Positions 25,433 to 36,716 of a DNA stretch of 64,000 bases are shown here, piece after piece (position 1 is the stretch's first letter; the number at the start of each line of letters is the position of its first letter). A program made the position numbers and the translations under genes. The DNA is from Chlorokybus atmophyticus. Lineage: Eukaryota; Streptophyta; Chlorokybophyceae; Chlorokybales; Chlorokybaceae. Location of the stretch: assembly GCA_009103225.1 (NCBI GenBank), contig RHPI01002069.1, positions 205,248 to 269,247 on the forward strand, written 5' to 3'. The notes under the pieces were generated by a model that did not search any database, was not told where the DNA came from, and saw only the letters and a list, made by a program, of their open reading frames with translations.

Positions 25433-26179
25433 ATGGCTGGAGAGGTTGTGGTTGAGGTAAGGCCAGTGGAGACCAACATGGAGGCAGCAGCAATGTTGGA
25501 CAACATCAATACAACAAGGAGAACCCGCGTGCGACGCGCCGTCATACTCGCCGCCTTCCTCCTCCCCTTCTTCGTCATCGGCCTCACATGGGGATACGCC
25601 CTGCCCAATATGCAGGTATGTGTATATGTCCCACGTTGTGTATGTTGTGTATGTGTGCCACACAGCTGCGCTCGCACGTCGTGTATGTGTTGGTCAGACT
25701 GACTCATGTGTGTCTATGTGTTGCAGAATGTGAGGAGTTGGGACATAACCAAGGCGGCCGTGTCCCGTTTGCACCCCAGCGGATTGTACGAGTCCCAGAC
25801 CGTGTCCGCATCAGTTCCACGACGGGTCCTCACCGATATCCTGACCACCAAGGAGAAGCCCCCTCCCCCTCCCGGTAAGACGCTCACCCCTTCACCCATA
25901 CATACCCCCCCCCACAAGCTCTCACCCTCTTTACGTCAATGGTGTACTTGTACCCACATACCCACACACCCACATATTCACACGTACACATACCCACATG
26001 TACTCATCCTACTCTGTGAATCAGCAGATGATGTCCATCTCCCCTTTGTGCCCGCGACCCCCCCTCCCCCTCCCCCTCCCCCACCCGAAAGCGCCATCAT
26101 CAACCCCGAGTTCCTCGCGCCACCCCCACCTCCCCCACCCCCACCCGAGTTCGACACATCGCTGTTCGAACTCCACTAA
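25433..26179 (+). CDS. Small single-pass membrane protein with polyproline tail
   Basis: Gene model of three exons, 25433-25615, 25727-25874 and 26035-10 bp earlier, that is 26025-26179, all with GT-AG introns and consistent phase; 161 residues ending in TAA. Residues about 1-35 are hydrophilic with a basic RRTRVRR just before one membrane helix (AVILAAFLLPFFVIGLTWGY, about residues 36-55). The basic flank suggests the N-terminus is cytoplasmic. Residues 62-105 are soluble (NVRSWDITKAAVSRLHPSGL), and the rest is two runs of eight to nine prolines around an acidic, hydrophobic linker. Polyproline could bind profilin/SH3-like partners or be a cell-wall/hydroxyproline-type tail. I recognise no family. 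The start ATG is the first in frame after an upstream stop-containing region; the stop lies 36 bp before the N at 26215. Confidence 0.65.
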
Positions 26180-26214
26180 GAAGAGAGGAGTGAGAGGAGG
26201 TGTCCACAGTGTCA

Positions 26215-26215
26215 N
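26215..26215. other. Single-N contig junction
   Basis: Second isolated N. The sequence directly after it (26216-26421) is an exact copy of 36511-36716, so the joint may be misplaced. Confidence 0.7.
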
Positions 26216-26421
26216 CAGCAGGATCGCCCCGCTTAAGACACCGCAGCAATGGCTCTCCAAAGCCGCCGCCTTGCTGTCCGCCTGCGCCTCCACGTCCGAG
26301 ACTGCCAGTAACCCTGCCGCCTCTGCCAGCCCGCAGCGCCCCCCACCAGCCGTCCCGCTCAGCCCGCCCCGCCTGCCTGTTGCCGCCTGCTGCCTCTGCC
26401 GCTACTGCCGCTGCCGCTGGG
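26216..26421 (+). repeat. 206-bp exact direct repeat, copy 1
   Basis: Identical to 36511-36716 (CAGCAGGATCGCCCCGCTTA at the left end, CGCTGCCGCTGGG at the right end). It begins exactly at the N. One frame reads as a protein-like Ser/Pro/Ala-rich segment (TPQQWLSKAAALLSACASTS), so it could be part of an exon. Confidence 0.85.
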
Positions 26422-27069
26422 GAGGGGGGGGGGGGCAAGTTGATGAGAGAGGAGAGACAAACTGTAGTATAGTATACATTCTTGTGTAATAAAGGCCACA
26501 AGCGGCTCGCTTGTGAAGCGATAAACTCATCAGCAGAAACTGGACACACGTGGAGAACTCACACCAACCATGCACAGCAGTTTATCAATAACGACACACG
26601 CAAGCCTACTGCAATGTTGCAGGGCTAACATCCACTGGTCATACAACACATACTGAATGGGAATCACAAATATTGAACTGGTCACTGACTTATTCCTATG
26701 CACTCATATGGACTTGCGGCAAACAGGCGAGCTTAGGATATGATATTGCTTGTGGATGTTGGCCCTAGTCAATACCAAGGTAGTCTATACCAACACAAAC
26801 TTGGTCATGGTTGCAAAAACCCATGCAACCCAGGGAAGGTCAACTCAGGCGTGGCTGGCTTAGGGAGCTTGACAGCCATGCTGCCTTGTTTTATGATAAT
26901 GCCAGGTTCGAGTTGACTCACAGCATGCATGCACTCATTTATGCTATGCCAAGCAATAATAATGCAGCTACAGACACATGCAGCAACTTGAGCAGCTCGA
27001 CGGATTGACAGAGCCATGCTATAATTGAGTGTACGCTTGACAAGGTAGGCCTCATGGTTGCATCAACAT
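26422..27069. other. Probable 3' flank of two convergent genes
   Basis: Contains a (G)11 tract at 26424-26434 and CTTGTGTAATAAAGG at about 26482, which fits a green-algal TGTAA poly(A) signal for the plus-strand gene. No frame is recognisable. Confidence 0.4.
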
Positions 27070-30000
27070 TCACTCAAGTTGACCACGGCGAGGCCGTTTG
27101 GGTGGTGGAGGCCCCATATCGCCCTTCTTTGCAATGACAGAAAACTCCACCTGCATGAGTGACAGTGCATCAACACACAGCTTGGAGCCCACTTTGCTGC
27201 AGGTTGTGCCACATGGCGTGTACTTGCGTGGGTGACAGAATGATGACACAGGCTGCAGCATGCAACATTCTGGGCACAACTTACCTTCTTGATGGGAGCA
27301 GACCCGGCAGGTTCTTTCTCAACTGTTGCAAACCCACTATGCGGGTCACTAATCTGACCAGGTTTGATGTTGCCGGACAAGACAAGGTAAGGTGTGTGAT
27401 TGCGCTCTTGCTCCTCACGAATCTTGGCCATGGAATGCAACGGTGTATCTGAGGCGCTCATCTGCTTGAGTTTCAGCTCTTCCTGCCACTGCTTCAGCCG
27501 CTTTGCCTGCTTCATCTTGCCAGGTGCTTTGCCGTGAAACTTGTGGGACAAAGCGCGGAAAGCTTCTTTGGGCGTCATCTGCAACGTATCTCAATACCAT
27601 CAATCGTGTTTGGGTGATCCAACATACCAAGTGCAGGGGACACGTATGCAAAGACCACAGAGAATGCAAAAAACACCTGGCGGCCAAACTCGTCAAGCCT
27701 GTCTAAGCGAATGCGCTTCTCCAACTGCGCGCTGTAGTCTGGCGCTACAACATCAACAACACCAACAAGCTTGTTGGCCTTCTTGTCGTTGGTCCGACCC
27801 GCCCATTCCACCTCCTTCTTAAGCTCCCCTTTCTGGCGAAGCAAATCCAGCGTCGCTGCAAGCCCTTTGCCAACAAGAGACTCTTCCGGAATGACCCGCT
27901 CTTCAGTAACTGGCTGCTCGGTATCCTCTGATTGCAAGTCAGCCCCACTCGTGCTGGCCTCATGCCAACCACTGCCACCGGGCTGGGCACCGTCTACATC
28001 CATGTCATCAGTATCCACCTGCGCCTTGCCAGGTGCATGGAAAGACTTCCCAACTTCTTCAGCACCTGTGACACAATCACTAGTTAAAGTACACAGGTGT
28101 TGCTAAAATGTGACTGTCAGTTGCAAAGACTTCATGCAAGAGGCTTGCAGCAACCCAGGCTTGCTATACGACCATAGCCTTACCGTTTGCAGCAATACCG
28201 CGGCAGAACTCCCCAGTGTCTGTGAACACCAGCTTTTCGCCATCATCATCTCCATCTGCCGCGGTCACCTGATTACCTTGCCGAATTGCAGCAACGACTG
28301 CACCAACATCGGCACGCGGGGCTGCACCCTTCAGCGCCAGCCTGCGTGCACGCCTCAATGACTCCATCATCTCAAGGTCCTCATCTTCTGCGGCCTCATC
28401 TACCGTAGCTGGTTTTGTTCATATGAAAGCATTAGTACTCAAGACGCATAAGTCAACATCGCCGTCACGCCGGCATGTAAACCTGAGGTACAACTGAACA
28501 TACCTCGCAGTGTACGCGAAGCAGCTTCTGCCTTTGCAAAAGCTCTTTCATATGCTGTCGATCTACTGCTGTCCTGCAAAGCATGCATTGACTTTAAGCG
28601 GTGTTATAGACAAGCCCACAATGCCGACAATCTGTGGCACACTGACTATGTCACTAAACACAATGAACAAGTACACCCCTCTTACTTGCAAGGCTTGCGC
28701 AGCACCATCCGCTTCCTTTAGTCTCCGCGACCCTGGCGTGGAGCACTCTCAGCAACCTCAATACAGCAGGCACAACTTCATGCATGTCATGTATACATGA
28801 GGCATCCAAACAACAGCTACGACATACCATGATCCTGTGCTGTTGCCTCTGCAGCTTGTGCTTCCAACTCTTGCAGCAGTTCCGTGGTTTTCTGTCGTAT
28901 CTTCTTCTTTTTCTTTGTCTGCGCATGTGTAGTGAGGACAAACGGACTAAACAGCAACGCTTAAGGCTATGGCAATGCCTCACCTTTGGCCTTTTAAACT
29001 GTGCCATCTCATCCGGTGTAAAGTAGTCTGCCGGTTGTGCGGAGGACGTCCCTGCTGTATTCAAGCTCTCCTCCGTCTTGCCATGCAGGCGCTGCCGCAC
29101 CTGGTTGAGACAGGCTGTCACGACGCTGTTAAATTGCACAATCGCAGATTCAATGAAACATAAATGTTCCACACGATACCTGCTCGATCCGCTGCTTTGC
29201 TTGCTCGTCAACTCTGCCCTGGTTATCCAGTCGCATGCCCTGTTCGCACCACCAGCTTGACTAAGAACAACATGGCACAGCACAATGCATGTAGACGGAT
29301 TCCTTCAACAACATGCGTCCACCTCAAAATCTGGCTCTTCATCGTAATGAGTGAGTATGCCCTTTGATGCACCGTCCTCATTAAACCTACCAACAGACAT
29401 TTAGCGAAGAAGCATGTGTAACGATAGTCAGTACAGAATTATTCAACGTACTTGTCATCATAAACACCCGGTCCCTTCTTGGCAGCCTTGCGAGCCGCCT
29501 CACGCTTCTGCAGCTCAGCGATACGCACATTCTCCAGCTCATCCTCATCTGCATCCAAAGAAATGCTGACCCTCAATCACACCACCCACTCCCTGCTGTC
29601 ACAAAGCCGGCAATGGCTGTACCCTCATTGAGATCACCGCCTTCAGAAAGGATGGCCTTATCCTTCAGTGTCAAAATCACCGCATGCTCATTTTCCAGCA
29701 CGTCCGCATTGTGGCGCACTTTCAACCCAGCAAGGTGATCTGCACGAAATGAATGTAAAGTAAGTGACCAGTAAGGTCTGCCCAACCACGACACCACCAG
29801 CTAGTGCGTACCCACTGAACTGTTGTGTGCATCTACATCGTCGTCTTCTGAGCCATCCGCTGCCTCATCCTGCAATGACACAATGAGCACAATAAATGGC
29901 ATGAGGAATGCAATTGTGGCAACGCAACCAACTCAGGATGGTGTTCACACCTGCTGCGCAAGACGCTTGGCCACTGCTTCTGCCTTAGCGCGCTCTTCCG

Positions 30001-31258
30001 CTTTGCGCTTCTCTTCCAGCTGCCGGCTCCGTCGAACCCATTCAGCTGCACTTATGTTCTCGGCCGCATCAGCAATACCCTTACCCGACAGCTTTTCATC
30101 AAGCACACGCTTCTCTTTCATGCTGTCAACAACTTGAATGAGATAGGCGGAGCAGGCACATCACTGCAGCATGTACACATAATTCAAGGTCTACAACATG
30201 ACCAAGTGCAGCAGAGGCCATAACAGCAGTTACCTCTCAACGCGACGAGCCAACTCCTGTGCTTTGGCTGCCTTCTCAGCCTCAGCCTGCTCCTTGGCAT
30301 GCGCATCTTGCTTTGCTTTTTGCTCAGCTGCAACTTCAGCAGCGGTTCTCAAGGGCTTTAACCCAAGAGCAGCCCGAATGCGGTTGGTCTCATCCACTGA
30401 GCATGACACTTCACCACCCGACTCATTGACCACGGCACGAACTTCGAAGGGCACATCTGCATGGCGAAGGCTGGTAAGGGTTTGGCGCATGACTGTCAGG
30501 CTTATCTAGCAAGGTAAAGCCTCAGCTAGGTGAGGTAAGAGTATGCAGTCGCATACGGAGGTGTCTGCTGTGCGCTTGAACATGTACAGACACTATGCTC
30601 TCCACATGAACTTGTGATGTGAATTGTGGGGAATTGCAATGCATGCCAAACACGCACATGTTGAACTAGTGACGCTGTCGTGACTACGGCCACCATGACT
30701 ACGCATGCATGATTGCAGGCGGGTTGAAGAGATCAATAAATACACTCAGTTGAACTACGCTCAGAACCACTGCCAGGATAGGGTTTTTACTGGGTTCGCA
30801 AGTGGTTGATGATCAACCAGCTAAGTGCAACAAGCAGTAGAAGCCCAAAACTCACCATCGGTGGCCTTGCGTGCTGCGTCCTCGGCTTTACACTCGCCTC
30901 GCTCCGGCCTTGAGCCTGAGGCGTCGTCTCTCTCTGCTTTGCTCCTGTGCCTGTCTCGGTCTTTCTCCCTGCCGGCTTTCTCATCCCCTCTGCTGCTGCC
31001 GTCCCGATCCGAAGCCTTCCCCTCCCTTTCCTTCTTCTCCGCAGGCTGCTTGTCACGTTTCTCCTTCTTGACGCGATCACCCTTCTCCTCCTTTGCGCCC
31101 TCCCCCCGGTCCTTCTTGTCCCCCTTCCTGTCATGGTCTTTCACCTTTGAGGCGTCTCTATCCCGGTCTCTGCCCCGGTCTCTGTCTTTCTCTCGATCTC
31201 TATCCCTATCCCTGCCTCTGTCTCTGTCCTTCCTGTCATGCTCCTTCTCCTCACCCAT
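27070..31258 (-). CDS. SART1: SART1/Snu66/DOT2, U4/U6.U5 tri-snRNP protein
   Basis: Nuclear splicing factor that holds the U4/U6.U5 tri-snRNP together (human SART1, yeast Snu66, Arabidopsis DOT2). I can model 16 exons with GT-AG introns and unbroken phase: 30856-31258, 30234-30456, 29951-30122, 29812-29869, 29739-29623, 29548-29452, 29386-29323, 29239-29180, 29100-28984, 28918-28828, 28747-28686, 28573-28504, 28408-28184, 28065-27677, 27578-27285, 27150-27070. This gives about 840 residues against about 800 in human. The N-terminus is an RD/RE/KD repeat region. Family blocks follow in order: ETNRIRAALGLKPL, AAEWVRRSRQLEEKRKAEER, VILTLKDKAILSEG, YFTPDEMAQFKRPK, FTDTGEFCRGIAANG, LVGKGLAATLDLLRQKGELK, MTPKEAFRALSHKFHGKAPG and MSASDTPL...TPYLVLSG. 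The C-terminus adds a basic PPPPKRPRRG tail. The ATG at 31258 is followed directly by the charged repeat and is preferred over upstream in-frame leucine-type starts. Stop is TGA. Confidence 0.92.
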
Positions 31259-32045
31259 GACCACCGGCACCGCCGCCACCGCCCACGCACACGCACACAA
31301 TATGGCAGCAAAGTCTAACCCTGACTCATGCGCCGACAGTCCCAGCGTCGATAAACAATGCGGAAGCGTGTGTCGACTGTCGACGGCCACCATTAGCTGC
31401 CACTGTGGCTGCAAGCTTGGCGAAGTTGCGGACATGGCGGCGGCGGCGGCGGTGGGGTTGGCGGGCTTTGTAGTTGAAGTGCGAGGTTGCGCTTCCGCTT
31501 CTACTTCTTGCGCTCCGCATTTCTCGGGCAGGCGGGCAGGGGGGCAGCCAGAGCACAAGGTGGGTGTTCGCTTACAGGGCAAGCGGAGGAGGAGCCCCAG
31601 GCTTGAGCTTTCAGCCACTGCTCTTGGGACGTCAGGTAAGCAAGTTAATGAGTTGAATTTTTCAACAACATTGACCACGTTATAGTAAGTCGCTCCACGT
31701 GTGTTGCGCTTGCCGCACGCAGTTGATTAGTGCGCAGCATTCCCCGCGCCTACGCAGGAGCTTAGGGCCAGCACTAACAGCAAAGCATACATGCCATTGT
31801 GAAAGCCATAAAAGTAACGCTTGCTGACTTCATCAACATTGTTAAAAAGTCGCTGAAAATGCTTGTTTTGGTTTGTTTAAACCAAAGTACTAGGTGCACT
31901 GGCAGTGGGTTTATGACGGGAGGCTGCCTCAGCGCAATGCACGGCCTACCCTTCAGCTATTGGACTTGTTAACTGCAATTCTTTCGATCATTGTGTATAC
32001 ACACAAGCTTGTGGCACAACGATCTGACAGAGTTTATGAACAGAT
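31259..32045. promoter_or_regulatory. Shared upstream region of the divergent SART1 and cis-prenyltransferase genes
   Basis: 787 bp separate the two start codons, which face away from each other, so both promoters must lie here or partly overlap. The left half is GC-rich with open frames that are probably 5' untranslated sequence; the right half (31680-32045) is less GC-rich. No canonical box is convincing. Confidence 0.5.
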
Positions 32046-33013
32046 ATGGCTACAGTGTTGCATGACGACCGTCGCACAACAGCGGAAGCAGCAACAGATA
32101 GGTCTTTGCATGGATCAGTAGAAAGCACAAGTGGGCCTGAAGACGATGGAGCTTTGCCGAAGCATGTTGCAATTATTATGGACGGAAATTCTCGATGGGC
32201 GCAACAAAGGGGCTTGCCTGCATCGGTTGGATATGAGAGAGGGATCGAAGCTCTACGTCGGGTTGTGCGCTGCTGCCGTAAATGTGGCATTCGCGCCCTC
32301 ACCGTCTTCGCTTTCTCAACAGACAATTGGCGTCGACCCATGGTGTGCTGGTATTGCATTTTGTGAGTGCCCTCTATGCCATGTGTCCGCAATCACCAAG
32401 CTGTGACTGTGTGGCAGGAGGAGGTGTCGGCTCTTATGACATTGATGACATGCACGTTCTCTGCGCAGGTTCCAGACCTTCGGAGGTAAACATGGCAACC
32501 TCTTGGACCCAACAAAGGACTTTGTCTTGTTATGCTCACAAGCTCGTCGTTATTTGCTGCAGGAATGGTGTGCGAGTTCGGGTTATTGGCGATAGATCAA
32601 TGCTGCCAGCTGCACTGCAGCGCCAGATTGCTAGCGCGGAAGCATCAACAGCAGACAACACAGACTTGGTGTTGAATGTGGCGGTGAACTATTCTGGCAG
32701 GCAGGATGTTGTTGCGGCGTGCAAAGCTGTGGCGGCTCAAGTTGCTGAAGGTTCCCTCTCCGTGTCGGACATCGATGAAGATGTTGTGTCACAGCTATTG
32801 TCCACGTCATCACCAAGTGTGGATGTTTCTGATCCGGATTTGTTGATAAGAACTAGTGGCGAGCAGCGATTAAGCAACTTTCTCCTCTGGCAGCTCGCGT
32901 ATACAGAGTTCTTCTTTACACCAGTTTTGTGGCCTGATTTCTCCGAAGAGCACTTTCAAGAGGCGCTGTCATCATTTGCGCACAGGCAAAGACGTTTTGG
33001 CGCTCGGCATTAA
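32046..33013 (+). CDS. cis-prenyltransferase (undecaprenyl/dehydrodolichyl diphosphate synthase family)
   Basis: Adds isopentenyl units in cis to farnesyl or geranylgeranyl diphosphate to make the long polyprenyl diphosphate that becomes dolichol or plastid polyprenols. Three exons, 32046-32342, 32418-32485 and 32563-33013, give 271 residues with GT-AG introns and correct phase. All family regions are visible: the catalytic Asp in [17 protein letters not shown] (Asp46), [11 protein letters not shown] (about 89-98), [43 protein letters not shown] (RTSGE at 218-222), [13 protein letters not shown] and the C-terminal RRFGARH. Length is close to bacterial UPPS (about 250) plus a 36-residue polar N-terminus. 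I see no clear transit peptide or membrane helix, so ER versus plastid location is open. The short middle exon was placed by aligning the family spacing between LM and VRVIGD. Stop TAA. Confidence 0.93.
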
Positions 33014-34651
33014 TTGTACTCTACTGTCTAGTGCTTTGCACATCATTACTTCTGGTTCATTGCACAGTTTAGGCACAGATGCAAGTTGGGATGCGGGCGT
33101 CTTTGTGACTGCATGCTGCTGGTGTTCCTGGCGCCTCAAGGCATTGCAGCAACCCTGTTTGGCGTGCGTTGACCACAAGCCAAACCCTGGCGTTCGTGCC
33201 CTGCCGCAAAGGTGACCAATCCTGAAACTGCAGGCAGTGCAGTTGCCAGAGCTAGTACTGTTACAAATAAGCACTGGGCATGAGGGCGGAATGCTGCTTC
33301 CGCGAACTGCAAGTTGATGAACAGCACATTCTAGTGTACCATATCTTGTATATCGTAGCATACAATCTCTTCCACAGTGATGCTTGGCAGTCTATGCATG
33401 TATAGGCCAGGACAACAGAACTGACTCACAGCATGTCCAATTACCAACATCACGGCATTTCAAGCAGCAACGCAAGCAGTTGCGTGAAATGAAGCGGGGC
33501 GGCGCTTGGTGGTCGTGCTAGGCGATGCGAGCAAGTGGCGAGTTAGTGTTAGGCAGTAGCAAAGCAGGTAATTCCAGTATACCTAGATTCATCTTGGAGA
33601 TTTCCTGTATGCAATGCGGTGTGCAATGTCCCACACATGGCTGCTGCCATTGCCTAACGCTCACTTGACTGTGTGTTTGCCGCTGCTAGTACGACTGCTG
33701 AGTGTATATATGCGATGCATGCAGTTGTGACATGCATGAGAGTGCGAGACATGCAACGCAAGCAATACACCACACCAAGTACTTACATTCACCACCTGGG
33801 CTGTCTGTGCGTGTGTGCTCTGCATTAGCACAAAGTCAACGCATTGTTTTTGCCTATGCATACAACATTCATAGCACATGCAAGCAGTACAATTGGTACA
33901 CAGCATGCAGGCAACAGCAAACATTAGCACGTTCACCACCAGGCTCACCTATTCTACCTATGCTACTACCAACATTACCACCTGTGCTGGCCCCTCAGCA
34001 ACACATGCGGCACTTGCCAGGCAGCATTCAAGGCACAGCGTCTCACATGCCACGAAGTGCCACACGTGAGACGTAGCCAACAGGGGCTGTATGTATAAGA
34101 CCATATTATGGTGCGCTGCATGCCAGATTCAACCAACTGCCAGCCCGCATGTCGCTAAGCAAGGTACAGCAGGCGTTTATGAACCAGTGGTGCAAGTTTG
34201 TGGAAGTTGAGAGTCTGAGAAGGGGAGCAAGCTTCAGTGGAATGCATCTGCACATAGTTGCAGCATTGCCTACTATTGTGCTTTGTTCATTGTGAAATGT
34301 CTAAATGATGATGCACGGAATACAACAAGCCTATCCTGCCAACCAAGCGCGAGAGTACACTCATTCATGCACATGACTGGATTGGTAGGTGCTCCAGACA
34401 GCCAGATTTTGCGACACAACCTTTCGGGTCCAATAAAAGGTAAGGCAAGGGCAGTATTACATATGTATGTAATATAAAGAATATGTCCGCTAGGAAGGCA
34501 ACTTCGACGACATGGGAGTAAGAAGAGAAAGAGCTAATGAGAATATCTGCCCCTGGCACAGCCAACAACACTGCAACGTATCTACAAGACTCTCCAGCCA
34601 GCAATGCTCTCAACGCTCCGCGGACGAGTACACGACACGCTGCGACACATT
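33014..34651. other. No gene recognised; 3' flanks of converging genes
   Basis: Frames are short and overlap. ATGCATGCA-type words are frequent at 33700-34050. An ATGTAAT motif on the minus strand near 34457-34462 could be the poly(A) signal for the 34652-36297 gene. Confidence 0.35.
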
Positions 34652-36297
34652 TTACAAGCGCTGCAATGAAGGCGCGCCAACTCGTGTGTTTCCTCCAGCA
34701 ACAAACTGAGCTCCATCTGCCCTGGCCGGCATGAAGTACACGCCTTGCTGCCCTTGGAAAAACACATGCCATGGGTATGGCGCTGGCGCCATCGCGTTCA
34801 TAACAGGGGAGGGAGAGATGCCCAATGCAGGCATGGATGGGAAACCTGCATAAGCTCCGTAGAGAGGTGCAAAGGTTGTGTTTTGCGTTTGTAGAGCTGC
34901 AGGCTGCTGCCAACCAAGAGGTACCGCTGCTCTTCTGTTGTACTGACTTTCTGGAAAACTCTGCTTTCCTTCCGCCCTCGGCTTGGCATCAGTTCTGTTC
35001 TTGTGTGGTAATTGTTGCTGCCTGTCACAAAGCTTCACTCTGCGTTCTGACGGCACTTCATCAACGGGGGAGCGAGGTCGCTTCAGGGTTGCTGACTGTC
35101 TAGGCGGACTATGCCTAGTATCCCGCACAGGACTTGAATCACCCGTATCTCTAACATGTGCAGAGACTATATTAGACTTTGGGGTGGAGGACTTCGGTGT
35201 AGAAGCTACGTCGTCTGTCCTTGTGGCAACACCCTCGCCCTCAGTTGCACCTTCGGCTGCTTGTACATTTGCAACTGGCCGCGCTGGAAAGCTAAAATCT
35301 CCGCAACTGTCAGATGCCTCTGCTGGACAGATCTGAAAGCACAAGCAGCAATGTCAGCAAACTGCTGCACGAAATCAAAGAGTAACTGCAAAAAAAACGA
35401 AGTCTTGTATGCAGCAAACATATACATTCCGTACCTGATCTCGCCAGTGCATCTTTTGTGTTGGCAACTGTTTGCTGTCGCCACCATGTGCTGTCGACAG
35501 CTCGTCCATGACCATGGGTGGCATTTGCAACGAGCCACCAAGGCCAGAACAGTCTAGCGAAGCCATGAGCTGGTTCGCAATAGAGCCACCAGCCCCCATT
35601 GCATCAAATGACCTTGACAGCGAACAACTTGACTCCGTGCTCCCGTTTGTCACAACAGACACCTTTACAGAGCTGACAGCGCCACCCCTTGTGACCACAG
35701 CAGCACCACCGCAGCTGGATCGTAGTCCGCTAGTACTGACGCCAGCTGTGCAAGGTGAAGACTTTGCTGGCCAAGCCAGCCGAGCGGGCCTCTGTGCAGA
35801 CATGAACATCTGCTGCGGGTGCTGCTGGTGTGGCTGCTGTACACTACTCGTGGCAAGGGCCCCGGTTGTGTACTCGGGAACAACCTGGACAAGAGACCAC
35901 GTCAGGATGTGTACTGGACATACGCGCACCATGACAAACGGGACAACTGGGCAAGGGGGTATGGACCCACCTGTGTGGTGTGACCGGAGGCGCTGCAGTG
36001 GTTGAAGGACGAGTGAGGCACCTGGCCTGTGAGGGAGGGGTTACAGCTAAAGGATAGGCGTGGAGTCTGCTGGTCGTACTTCGGCATGGCAGCCTTGCCC
36101 GGCACGCCCAGCGGAGGCCGTGCCCCAAGGCCTGGAAGGGGTGAAACAGGGCTATACTTGATGGCGGCGCCGCCTCCCTGCAGCTCATTGAGCACTCCCA
36201 TGCCCATACCCGTCCCCATGCCCATGCCCATGCCCACTCCCACAGAGGAGCGGGCAAAAAAGTGGGACATAAACCCGCCTCCTCCATCGCGCGTCAT
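34652..36297 (-). CDS. Low-complexity Gln/Ser/Pro/Gly-rich protein, function unknown
   Basis: Three-exon model, 35971-36297, 35435-35884 and 34652-35332, all GT-AG and in phase 0, about 485 residues, stop TAA. The N-terminus has a GMGMGMGTGMGMG repeat after GGGGFMSHFFARSS. The middle is rich in Ser and Val with QQPHQQHPQQ. The last exon begins ICPAEASDSCGDFSF, has a Ser/Pro/Arg-rich basic segment (PPRQSATLKRPRSPVDEVPS) and ends in an aromatic, Pro-rich part (YGAYAGFPSMPALG, YPWHVFFQGQQGVYFMPA). The basic cluster KRPRSP could be a nuclear signal, and the make-up resembles disordered transcription or RNA-binding regulators, but no domain is identifiable. ATG 36297 was chosen because the frame upstream is closed by a stop at about 36385 with no other ATG; an extra upstream exon is possible. 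Confidence 0.5.
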
Positions 36298-36510
36298 GGC
36301 TGCTGCTAAAGCTTGCCCGCACCACCACGTTCTCACAGCAAGGCTTCCCGCAAAGAAGCCAAGCTTTCACGACCCAATGAGGCAAGCTACCACAGTCCAA
36401 CGCTTCTCCAGCTGCAGGCGGCGACGTTGGCAGCTCCTCCTCTCCTCCCCGTCAAGACGAACACGCCCCGCATATTGCCCCCCTCGCCTTCACCCCCACT
36501 TCCACTGCAG

Positions 36511-36716
36511 CAGCAGGATCGCCCCGCTTAAGACACCGCAGCAATGGCTCTCCAAAGCCGCCGCCTTGCTGTCCGCCTGCGCCTCCACGTCCGAGACTGC
36601 CAGTAACCCTGCCGCCTCTGCCAGCCCGCAGCGCCCCCCACCAGCCGTCCCGCTCAGCCCGCCCCGCCTGCCTGTTGCCGCCTGCTGCCTCTGCCGCTAC
36701 TGCCGCTGCCGCTGGG
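36511..36716 (+). repeat. 206-bp exact direct repeat, copy 2
   Basis: Identical to 26216-26421. It lies just upstream of the minus-strand low-complexity gene. Here the flanks (TTCCACTGCAG before, CCAGAAAGACAGAG after) look like native continuous sequence. Confidence 0.85.

Noticed and set aside
30825-31685. A 286-codon plus-strand frame rich in Ser and Leu
   Set aside because: It is the shadow of the Arg/Asp repeat in SART1 exon 1.
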